From positions 1-6,652 of the forward strand of contig JAFDWA010000089.1 in assembly GCA_018268735.1 (NCBI GenBank): a DNA stretch of 6,652 nucleotides. Direction: 5' to 3'. A program made the position numbers and the translations under genes. Position 1 is the stretch's first letter; every line of letters begins with the position of its first letter. This document shows, one piece after another, positions 1 to 6,230 of this stretch. This stretch comes from Actinomycetota bacterium (GTDB taxonomy: Bacteria > Actinomycetota > Acidimicrobiia > Acidimicrobiales > Microtrichaceae). Under the pieces are notes generated by a model. The model was not told the origin of the DNA, searched no databases, and was given only the letters and a program-made list of their open reading frames with translations.

Positions 1-1
1 G

Positions 2-811
2 GCGTCGGGAGCGCGGTCACGCAGGCCCGGACCGAACCTGCGGCGACTCACCCGGGTGGGCCCGCCGGCGGCCGCGGGTCGCTGGTCGTCCACCGCGCCG
101 CTCCGTAGCCCGACGGCGACGCCGACGGAGGCCGCCACCGCGCAGGCGTTCCAGCTGCTCGAGCGCTACGGCGTGCTGAGCCGCGAGATGGCGCTCGCCG
201 AAGGGATCAGCGGCGGGTTCGCGGGCGTGTACCCGGTGCTGAAGGTGCTCGAGGAGCGCGGCCAGATCCGGCGCGGCTACTTCGTCGCCGGCCTCGGCGC
301 TGCCCAGTTCGCGACCCCTGGCGCCGTCGACCGGCTGCGTGCCGCGGGCTCGGGCGCACCGGCGTCTCCCACAGCACCGGCGGGGGTCGACATCGGTGCC
401 CGGACCCCGCACGTCGCGGATCCCGACCGCGACGAGGCCGATCGGGCCGGGCCCCGTCCCGACGCGGTGGTGCTCGCTGCGGTCGACCCCGCCCAGCCGT
501 TCGGCGCTGCGCTGTCCTGGCCCGACTCGACGGGACACCCCGCGCGCGCTGTGGGCGCGTACGTCGTGTCGATCGACGGCGAGGCGTGCGCGTACCTCGA
601 GAAGGGCGGCCGCAGCCTGCTCACCTTCCCGGCGGCTGCACGGATGCCCGGATGGCCCGGGGTGCTCGCGACCCTCGTCGGCAGCGGTCGGGTCCGACGG
701 CTGCGGATCGAGTCGATCGACGGTGCATCGGTGACCACCTCGACGTGGTCGGCGGCGCTCGCGGAGGTCGGGTTCGTCGAGGGCTACAAGGGGATGACGC
801 TCGGACGGTAG
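2..811 (+). CDS. lhr: Lhr-family ATP-dependent helicase, C-terminal part (5' partial)
   Basis: The frame is open from the left edge with no upstream stop, so this is the last 269 residues of a longer protein; the GTG at 56 is internal. Residues about 48-113 form a winged-helix segment with the Lhr-typical wording ERYGVLSREMALAEG, GGFAGVYPVLK and RRGYFVAGLGAAQFATPGAVD. An Ala/Pro/Asp-rich linker (about 114-154) follows. The last domain (about 155-269) starts with LAAVDPAQPFGAALSWP and contains YLEKGGRSLLTF, as in the C-terminal barrel of actinobacterial Lhr. Family knowledge: Lhr proteins are about 1500-residue 3'-to-5' ssDNA-dependent ATPases/helicases linked to DNA repair. Their C-terminal half is an array of winged helices ending in a beta-barrel resembling the AlkZ-type DNA glycosylase fold. 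The helicase motifs lie outside the window, so enzyme activity cannot be judged here. The protein ends 51 bp before the next plus-strand gene. The assignment rests on recognised sequence wording, not a search. Confidence 0.88.
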   Translation, partial: ASGARSRRPGPNLRRLTRVGPPAAAGRWSSTAPLRSPTATPTEAATAQAFQLLERYGVLSREMALAEGISGGFAGVYPVLKVLEERGQIRRGYFVAGLGAAQFATPGAVDRLRAAGSGAPASPTAPAGVDIGARTPHVADPDRDEADRAGPRPDAVVLAAVDPAQPFGAALSWPDSTGHPARAVGAYVVSIDGEACAYLEKGGRSLLTFPAAARMPGWPGVLATLVGSGRVRRLRIESIDGASVTTSTWSAALAEVGFVEGYKGMTLGR

Positions 812-824
812 CGTCGACACCGCT

Positions 825-841
825 CGTCGTCGCCGACGACG
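825..841. other. Short GC-rich inverted repeat between lhr and the SDR gene
   Basis: CGTCGTC (825-831) and GACGACG (835-841) are perfectly complementary and could form a 7-bp stem with a 3-nt GCC loop, 13 bases after the lhr stop. No T-run follows, so it is not a standard intrinsic terminator. In DNA this rich in CG/GC dinucleotides such a stem can occur by chance. It could also be a weak attenuator or an mRNA-stabilising hairpin. Confidence 0.3.
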
Positions 842-852
842 CCGATCGCACC

Positions 853-858
853 AGGGGG
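853..858 (+). promoter_or_regulatory. Ribosome binding site for the SDR gene
   Basis: AGGGGG lies four bases before the GTG at 863 and is the only purine-rich Shine-Dalgarno-like run in the 51-bp gap. It supports GTG 863 as the start. The spacing is slightly short but workable. Confidence 0.6.
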
Positions 859-862
859 ATCC

Positions 863-1702
863 GTGGACCGCAACCGTCGCTTCGAGGGCAAGGTCGTGTT
901 CGTCTCCGGGGTCGCCCGGGGCCAGGGTCGCAACCACGCGATCCGCTTCGCCGAGGAGGGCGCACGAATCATCGGTGTGGACCTCTGCCACGACCTCGAG
1001 CACGCGCCCTACCCGATGTCGAGTCCGGAGGACCTCGCCGAGACGGTGCGGCTGGTCGAATCGGCCGGCGGCGCGATGCACGCCGAGCAGGCCGACGTCC
1101 GGGACCTCGCAGCGGTGAAGTCGGCGGTGAAGGCGGGCATCGAGCGCTACGGCCGGCTCGACGTGATCCTCGCCAACGCCGGGACCTACTCCCCGTTGCC
1201 GGTCCAGTTCGTCGCCGACGACAGCTGGAGCGAGACCATCGACATCAACCTGACCGGCGTGTTCCACGCGGTGAAGGCGGGCGTCCGCCAGATGGTCGAG
1301 CAGAACGAGGGCGGCGCGATCGTCATCACCTCGTCGACCGCCGGCATCAAGGGCTTCTACGGCGCACCGGCGTACTGCGCGGCGAAGCACGGCGTCGTCG
1401 GCTTCATGCGATCGCTCGCTCTCGAGCTCGCCCCGAACCAGATCCGGGTCAACTCGGTGCACCCCACATCGGTGTACACGCCGATGATCATCAACGACGT
1501 GTTCCCGAAGCTGGTGCGGATGGACCACCCCGACCCCGGCGAGGCCGAGACCGCCGAGTTCCTCCAGCAGATGCAACCGATGGGCAACCCGTGGATCGAG
1601 GTCGACGACGTCACCAACGCGATCCTCTTCCTCTGCTCCGACGACGCCCGCTACATCACCGGGGTGACGTTGCCGGTCGATGCCGGCGCCACCATCAAGT
1701 AG
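863..1702 (+). CDS. Mycofactocin-coupled SDR family oxidoreductase
   Basis: This is a complete 279-residue classical short-chain dehydrogenase with a GTG start, normal for the family. Cofactor-binding residues are visible: the G16-x3-G20-x-G22 loop (GVARGQGRNHA), an acidic D40 at the end of the second strand (favouring NAD over NADP), D78 in QADVRD and N105-A-G. Catalytic residues are N129, S158, Y171 and K175 (YCAAK). The GQGRNHA wording after the glycine loop, and the insertion around residues 41-57 (DLCHDLEHAPYPMSSPEDL), are hallmarks of the mycofactocin-associated SDR subfamily. Members bind NAD non-exchangeably and are thought to pass electrons to the redox peptide cofactor mycofactocin while oxidising alcohols. 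The C-terminus YITGVTLPVDAG is standard. The substrate is not predictable. No mycofactocin maturation gene (mftA-F) is in the window, so cofactor use is inferred from family only. The gene could share a transcript with lhr; its stop lies in the first copy of the tandem repeat at 1688-1743. Confidence 0.93.
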   Translation: MDRNRRFEGKVVFVSGVARGQGRNHAIRFAEEGARIIGVDLCHDLEHAPYPMSSPEDLAETVRLVESAGGAMHAEQADVRDLAAVKSAVKAGIERYGRLDVILANAGTYSPLPVQFVADDSWSETIDINLTGVFHAVKAGVRQMVEQNEGGAIVITSSTAGIKGFYGAPAYCAAKHGVVGFMRSLALELAPNQIRVNSVHPTSVYTPMIINDVFPKLVRMDHPDPGEAETAEFLQQMQPMGNPWIEVDDVTNAILFLCSDDARYITGVTLPVDAGATIK

Positions 1703-1743
1703 CCACCATCAAGTAGCCACCATCAAGTAGCCACCATCAAGGA
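1688..1743. repeat. 14-bp tandem repeat, four copies, between convergent stops
   Basis: The unit GCCACCATCAAGTA occurs at 1688-1701, 1702-1715, 1716-1729 and 1730-1743; the first three are identical and the fourth differs at one base (GGA instead of GTA at its end). Copy 1 encodes the last codons and TAG stop (1700-1702) of the SDR. Copy 4 carries the TGA stop (1739-1737) of the minus-strand permease. Because 14 is not a multiple of 3, TAG recurs at 1700, 1714 and 1728 in all three plus frames. TGA recurs on the minus strand with 5' ends at 1739, 1725, 1711 and 1697, also covering three frames. There is no inverted repeat or T-run, so it is not an intrinsic terminator. Replication slippage is the likely origin. 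Confidence 0.93.
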
Positions 1744-4385
1744 GCGGCGATCGCCCGGAGCACGTCGAGCTTCGCAGCACGTCGGGACGGCACCCACGCT
1801 GCGACCAGTCCGGCGAGCGCAGCGACGACGGTGATCACGATGAGCTGGACGACCGGCAGGTGGTAGGTGAACAGCCCCGGGTTGCGGGCGGAGATCGACA
1901 CGCTCAACGCCGCTGAGAACACGATGCCGAGCACCAGCCCCATGAGCGCGCCGAACACAGCGATGATCGCCGCCTCGAACCGCACGGTCCGGCGCAGCTG
2001 ACGGCGTGACATCCCGACGGCTCGCAGCAGGCCGAGCTCGCGGGTTCGCTCGAGGATCGACAGGGACAACGTGTTGGAGATGCCGATGAGGGCGATGATG
2101 ATCGCGAGTCCCAGGAGTCCGTAGACGACAGCGAGGAACGAGTCGATCGGACCGGTCTGGGCTGCTGCGTACTGCTGGAGGTCCTGGACGGTGACCGTCG
2201 GCAGGTCCTTGACCAGGGCGTCGAGCTGGCGGCGCAGCTCCGCATCCGACGCACCTGGTCTGGCCTTCACGTAGATCTGGTAGTCGGCGTCGAAGATCGG
2301 CAGCTGGTTGGCGGAGAACGTCCCGAGCGGCAGCCAGACGTTGCCCTGGCCGATGTTCTGATCCCAGATGAGGGCCACCTTCAGCTCCTGGAGGCCCGTC
2401 GCGCCGAAGAAGACGGGGATCTCCTGGCCGAGTCGCCACCCGCGGTCCTCAGCGAAGGACTTCACGACCGCCATCGTGTTGGGGCCGAGGTCGCGGGGCG
2501 ATCCCTGCATCGAGCCCGCGCCCACGACGTCGAACCACGTCGCGGGGTCGATCCCGAGCACCGGGATGTCGTCGCCCGGCGGTGCGTCGTTCGACACCCC
2601 GAAGGTCCCCGTCGGCACGGTCGTCGTGACGCCCTCGGCGCGGGCACGGGCCTTGGCGTCCAGGAGGCGCATCAGGCCGAAGCGCATCGGGCTCGCGACG
2701 GCGACCGTCGGCAGCGCCCGGACCTTGCCGAGCAGGTCGTTGGGGATCGAACCGAGCGAGGTCACATCGGCGTTGGCGACCACGAAGTCGGCCCGGATCG
2801 AGTTGTCGATGGCCTGGTCGGCGCTCTCCCTGATGGATGTGGCGACGATCGCGATGAGCGTGACCAGCGTGACGCCGATCGTCAGGGCGGCTGCAGTGGA
2901 AGCGGTCCGACGAGGGTTGCGGGCGGCGTTCTCTCCGGCGAGGTGACCGGCCACGCCGGCGAACCGGGCGACCGGTCGGGCGAGCAGCCGGCTGATCGGC
3001 GACGCGATCGTCGGCCCGATGACGAGCGCGACCGACACCAGCACCGCGACGGCGCCGCCACCGACGAGGACGAGCGGGTTCGGTCCGAGCTGCGCCAACC
3101 CGGCAGCGATCAGCAGCCCGCCAGCGACGAGGACCACGATGCCCCACGCAGTGCGGGCACGCGAGGAGTCCGCCCGGTCGACCGACACCTCACCGAGCGC
3201 AGCGACAGGGGGGATCCGCGTCGATCGCCACGAGGGGATGAGCGCCGAGAGCACGGTGATCCCGACGCCGACGACCACTGCGAACACGAACGTCGCGACG
3301 GTCGGCATCGCGACGCCGCCCGACACCGTGAAGAAGTTCTCCATGAGGTGCACCAGCGACGTCGCGACGACGATCCCGAGCACCAGGCCCAGCACCGACG
3401 CGATGAGCCCGACGACCACCGCCTCGAGCAGCGCGGCACCGAGCACCTGTCGTCGTCGGGCACCGACGGCTCGCAGCAGGGCGGTCTCCCGGGTGCGCTG
3501 CTGCACGATGATCGAGAAGGTGTTGTAGATGATGAACACCGCGACGAACAGAGCGATCCAGCCGAACACGCTCACGAACGTGTTCAGGATGTCGACGAAC
3601 TTCGAGATCTGCTCCTGGTTCTCCTTCACGAACGCGGCGCCGGTGACCACCTGCTGTCCGGGGAGCGCCTCGGCGAGCCGGTCCGCGATGTCCCGTTGCG
3701 ACAGGCCGCTCGCGGCCTTGACGACGACGTAGTTGTACTTGCCGACCTCGCCGGAGATCGCCTGAGCGACCGGCGTCGTGAAGAACATCGGCTTGGCGCC
3801 GGTGCTGCGATCGCCGCTGCTGCCGAGGCCGACGGTCCCCACCAGGGTGAAGGACCTGACGCCCTGCTTGAGCGTCGCGACCTTCACCTGGTCGCCCAAC
3901 CGGGCGCCGAGCTTGGAGGCGGAGGTGAAGTCGAGCGCCATCTCGTCGTCGCGGATCGGGCCCCGTCCCTCACGGACGGCGCCTTCACCCATGATCGAGT
4001 CGGTGGTCCAGTTGTAGGTGATCGTCGGCGGTCCGATCCCACCGCCGAACACCTTGCCGTCGGGCCCGATCAGCTGCGACCCGGTCGCCTCCACCACGCC
4101 CTGTGCGACCGCTACGCCGTCGACTCGCTGCACCTCGGGGAGCAGCGACTCGTCGACAGGCGTGCGCAGCGGCTGTCCGAACGGGGTGTCGGTCGTCTTG
4201 GAGGAGCGGACGACCGCGTCGACGCCCTGGTAGACGTCGCCGACGAGGGAGCGGATCGAGCTGCTCAGGGTGGCGGACAGCAGCTGGGTGCCGGTGAGGA
4301 ACGCGATCCCGAGCACGACGGCGATCGACGTGGTGACGAGTCGCCGTTTGCGCGCGAGCAGGTCCTTGAGCGCGACCCGGAGCAC
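1737..4385 (-). CDS. ABC transporter permease with two FtsX domains
   Basis: This 882-residue integral membrane protein belongs to the FtsX/MacB-like permease superfamily in its duplicated, ten-helix form. Hydrophobic segments are at about 17-37, 272-296, 318-345, 362-384, 413-431, 438-460, 497-517, 748-772, 802-828 and 845-866. Two large extracytoplasmic domains (about 38-270 and 518-747) lie between helices 1-2 and 7-8. The duplication shows in two copies of the cytoplasmic signature: QRTRETALLRAVGARRRQ (296-313) and ERTRELGLLRAVGMSRRQ (779-796). The family uses ATP-driven mechanical motion to extrude lipoproteins, lipids, peptides or antibiotics, or to drive envelope enzymes; the substrate here is unknown. 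The GTG start at 4385 follows the ATPase stop by 4 bp with no clear Shine-Dalgarno, so translational coupling is likely. The N-terminus MLRVALKDLLARKRR is typical of the family and supports this start. The stop lies in the tandem repeat shared with the convergent SDR gene. Confidence 0.93.
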   Translation of the reverse strand: MLRVALKDLLARKRRLVTTSIAVVLGIAFLTGTQLLSATLSSSIRSLVGDVYQGVDAVVRSSKTTDTPFGQPLRTPVDESLLPEVQRVDGVAVAQGVVEATGSQLIGPDGKVFGGGIGPPTITYNWTTDSIMGEGAVREGRGPIRDDEMALDFTSASKLGARLGDQVKVATLKQGVRSFTLVGTVGLGSSGDRSTGAKPMFFTTPVAQAISGEVGKYNYVVVKAASGLSQRDIADRLAEALPGQQVVTGAAFVKENQEQISKFVDILNTFVSVFGWIALFVAVFIIYNTFSIIVQQRTRETALLRAVGARRRQVLGAALLEAVVVGLIASVLGLVLGIVVATSLVHLMENFFTVSGGVAMPTVATFVFAVVVGVGITVLSALIPSWRSTRIPPVAALGEVSVDRADSSRARTAWGIVVLVAGGLLIAAGLAQLGPNPLVLVGGGAVAVLVSVALVIGPTIASPISRLLARPVARFAGVAGHLAGENAARNPRRTASTAAALTIGVTLVTLIAIVATSIRESADQAIDNSIRADFVVANADVTSLGSIPNDLLGKVRALPTVAVASPMRFGLMRLLDAKARARAEGVTTTVPTGTFGVSNDAPPGDDIPVLGIDPATWFDVVGAGSMQGSPRDLGPNTMAVVKSFAEDRGWRLGQEIPVFFGATGLQELKVALIWDQNIGQGNVWLPLGTFSANQLPIFDADYQIYVKARPGASDAELRRQLDALVKDLPTVTVQDLQQYAAAQTGPIDSFLAVVYGLLGLAIIIALIGISNTLSLSILERTRELGLLRAVGMSRRQLRRTVRFEAAIIAVFGALMGLVLGIVFSAALSVSISARNPGLFTYHLPVVQLIVITVVAALAGLVAAWVPSRRAAKLDVLRAIAAP

Positions 4386-4389
4386 GTGG

Positions 4390-5136
4390 TCAGTCGCCGA
4401 TCTGCTTGAGCATGTCGAGCACGCTCGCTGCAGTCGGATCCGCCATCTCGGTGACGATCCGTCCGTCGGCGAGGAACACCACCCGGTCGGCGTAGGCAGC
4501 GGCGTTCGCGTCGTGGGTGACCATCACGATCGTCTGGTGCAGGTCGGTCACGGCGTGTCGCATGAACTGCAGGATCTCGCTGCCGGAGCGAGAGTCGAGG
4601 TTGCCGGTGGGCTCGTCGGCGAAGACGATCTCCGGCCGGCTCGCGAGCGCTCGTGCGACCGCGACGCGCTGCTGCTGTCCGCCGGACAGCTCGCTCGGTC
4701 GGTGCGACAGCCGGCTGCGGAGCCCGACGGTCTCGATCACCTGGTTCATCCACTCGGTGTCCGGCTTGCGGCCGGCGAGGTCCATCGGCAGCGTGATGTT
4801 CTCTGCAGCCGACAGCGTCGGGATCAGGTTGAACGCCTGGAAGACGAAGCCGATCTTGTCGCGGCGCAGCTCGGTGAGCTGACCCTCGGAGAGGTCGTCG
4901 AGGTAGGTCGAACCGATGAACACACGACCGGCGCTCAGGCGATCGAGCCCGGCCAGGCAGTGCATGAGGGTGGACTTCCCGGAACCCGACGGTCCCATGA
5001 TGGCCGTGAACCGGCTGCGTTCGAAGCTGACGGTGACGCCGTCGAGGGCGCGCACCTCGGTGTCGCCCTCCCCGTACACCTTGCGGGCGTCGATCGCCCC
5101 GGCAGCGGCGACGTCGGTGCTGGCGGTGATGGTCAC
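4390..5136 (-). CDS. ABC transporter ATP-binding protein (MacB/LolD type)
   Basis: With the GTG at 5136 as start, this is a 248-residue nucleotide-binding subunit that powers the downstream FtsX-type permease. All motifs are intact: Walker A GPSGSGKST (48-56), Q-loop Q100 in FVFQAFNLIPTLSAAENI, signature LSGGQQQR (150-157), Walker B IVFADE (170-175) with catalytic E175, D-loop GNLD (178-181) and switch H208 in VMVTHD. FNLIPTLSAAENI and ADEPTGNLDS are characteristic of the MacB/LolD/FtsE branch that pairs with FtsX-like permeases. The frame stays open upstream to an ATG at 5367, but that would add 77 low-complexity residues and overlap the glycosyltransferase by 188 bp. GTG 5136 gives the usual family length and leaves a 43-bp gap. 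The Shine-Dalgarno is weak (GAGAGCGAG, about 6 bases upstream). The protein should sit at the inner membrane face, probably as a dimer with one double-FtsX permease chain. Confidence 0.94.
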   Translation of the reverse strand: MTITASTDVAAAGAIDARKVYGEGDTEVRALDGVTVSFERSRFTAIMGPSGSGKSTLMHCLAGLDRLSAGRVFIGSTYLDDLSEGQLTELRRDKIGFVFQAFNLIPTLSAAENITLPMDLAGRKPDTEWMNQVIETVGLRSRLSHRPSELSGGQQQRVAVARALASRPEIVFADEPTGNLDSRSGSEILQFMRHAVTDLHQTIVMVTHDANAAAYADRVVFLADGRIVTEMADPTAASVLDMLKQIGD

Positions 5137-5179
5137 GCTGGGCTCGCTCTCTGTCCGCCGAAGGTGGCAGAGGCCGAGG

Positions 5180-6157
5180 CTACCGTTCGATCCAGGCTCG
5201 TTGTCCGAGGGGTCCGAGGTGCGCGGCGACGAGGTTGCTCCAATGGTCCCGGACGTCCGGGCGTGCCCGCCAAGCGATGCGGAACAGCCGTCGGGCGTCG
5301 CGACGCTGACGGAGCCGGGCAGCGGCGAGGCCACCGGCGGTCGCGTAGCGGGCGAGCAGCTCCCCATCGGGGATCGGCGTCCGAGCGAGGGCGTCGAGGC
5401 CCTGGAAGGCCACCCGGAGCTGGACCTCCTCGACGGTGGAGGTCGCGTCGTCCCGCTCGGTCTCGGGCGGTTCGTGCCAGGCGACGAGCAGCTCGGGGCT
5501 GGAGACCACCGCGTCGCCGTCGAGCAGGGTCAGGTCGAGCGCGGCGCGCCCCATGTGGCCGGTGCAGCCCTCGCCGACGTCGTCGACCGCTCCGGCGCGA
5601 GGGGCCTGCCCGGCGTGGCGTGGCCCGCAGCGCTGCACCATCTCCGGACCGATCAGCTCGAGCACCGTCCGGACCCGATCGGTCGTCGTCATGAACGCAC
5701 CGGGCCGGAAGCATGCGCGGGATCCGTCGCCGCCGGGGACCGGTCGCACCTCGGTGCCACCACCGCGGCCGTCCTCCTGGAGGCCGCCGCAGCTCGCGAA
5801 GCCTGCCGCGTTCGCGTCGATCAGTCGGCCGAGGCGTGCAAGCCACCCGGGCGCGACCTCGGTGTCCGCGTCGATGAAGGAGATCCACGCGCCGCGGGCC
5901 GCGGCGAGCGCCGTCGTGTAGGCGACCGGGGCGTCGTCTGACGCCGCGAGCTGGTCACCGAGCACGACCACGCGCTCGTCGCCTGCAGCTCGCACCGCGT
6001 CGAGGGTCCGGTCCGTCGATCCGAGGTCGACGACGAGCAGCTCGAGGTCGACGAAGGTCTGCGACAGGACCGCGGCGACGGCCCGTCCGACGACGTCCGC
6101 GCGGTCGCGGACCGGGAGCACGACGCTGAAGCGCGGTCGGCCGGGTCGATGACGCAC
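5180..6157 (-). CDS. Family 2 (GT-A) glycosyltransferase
   Basis: Read from GTG 6157 this gives 325 residues. The N-terminal half is a GT2 nucleotide-sugar-binding domain: FSVVLPVRDRAD (10-21), SQTF (32-35), VVDLGSTDRT (42-51), AARG (86-89) and the metal-binding DxD in FIDADT (94-99). FRPGAFMTTTDRV, farther on, matches the acceptor-side region of the fold. The usual catalytic-base (ED-like) motif is not obvious in the Gly/Arg-rich middle. The Arg-rich C-terminus (about 250-325) looks helical. There is no signal peptide or membrane helix, so it is probably cytosolic or peripheral. Family role: transfer of a sugar from an activated donor to a glycan, lipid or protein; donor and acceptor are unknown. 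The start is uncertain: an in-frame ATG at 6232 would give 350 residues but meets the start of the divergent cyclase, and neither start has a good ribosome site. It heads a tight minus-strand run with the ABC transporter, 43 bp upstream of the ATPase. Confidence 0.85.
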   Translation of the reverse strand: MRHRPGRPRFSVVLPVRDRADVVGRAVAAVLSQTFVDLELLVVDLGSTDRTLDAVRAAGDERVVVLGDQLAASDDAPVAYTTALAAARGAWISFIDADTEVAPGWLARLGRLIDANAAGFASCGGLQEDGRGGGTEVRPVPGGDGSRACFRPGAFMTTTDRVRTVLELIGPEMVQRCGPRHAGQAPRAGAVDDVGEGCTGHMGRAALDLTLLDGDAVVSSPELLVAWHEPPETERDDATSTVEEVQLRVAFQGLDALARTPIPDGELLARYATAGGLAAARLRQRRDARRLFRIAWRARPDVRDHWSNLVAAHLGPLGQRAWIER

Positions 6158-6215
6158 GTCACCATCATGGGTCCCCCGGAGTTCGCGACCGCGGACGGTC
6201 TGCCGGGAGCGCCCG

Positions 6216-6221
6216 TATGCT
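6216..6221 (+). promoter_or_regulatory. Candidate -10 element for a leaderless cyclase transcript
   Basis: TATGCT fits the TANNNT -10 pattern and ends nine bases before the ATG at 6231, so transcription would begin at or within a few bases of the start codon. No purine-rich ribosome site precedes that ATG (only GAGCCCACC), which fits leaderless translation, common in actinobacteria. No good -35 element is visible at the expected spacing. Prediction only. Confidence 0.4.
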
Positions 6222-6230
6222 GAGCCCACC

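Noticed and set aside
17..1576. 519-codon minus-strand open frame antisense to lhr and the SDR
   Set aside because: It has His/Arg/Asp/Gly-rich composition, no recognisable motif, and spans two well-supported plus-strand genes and their gap. This is the expected shadow of high-G+C codon bias.
586..1716. 376-codon plus-strand open frame overlapping the lhr end and the SDR
   Set aside because: Its Arg/Gly/Pro-rich product is out of frame with both real genes. It ends only because the second tandem-repeat copy supplies a TAG in that frame.
1688..1743. CRISPR array, intrinsic terminator or integration site
   Set aside because: The copies are 14 bp and directly adjacent with no spacers, lack dyad symmetry and a T-run, and no cas, integrase or transposase gene is nearby.
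2943..4409. 488-codon plus-strand open frame antisense to the permease
   Set aside because: Its Asp/Arg/His/Glu-rich composition is typical of a complement of membrane-protein codons. The minus strand encodes a clear double-FtsX permease here.
5137..5367. 77-residue N-terminal extension of the ABC ATPase to an ATG at 5367
   Set aside because: It is low-complexity, lies antiphase within the glycosyltransferase 3' end, and exceeds normal family length. GTG 5136 is the better start.
4270..5694. 474-codon plus-strand open frame across the ATPase and glycosyltransferase
   Set aside because: It is a shadow with no motif, crossing two minus-strand genes with intact family motifs. The same reasoning removes 4916-5941 on the plus strand.
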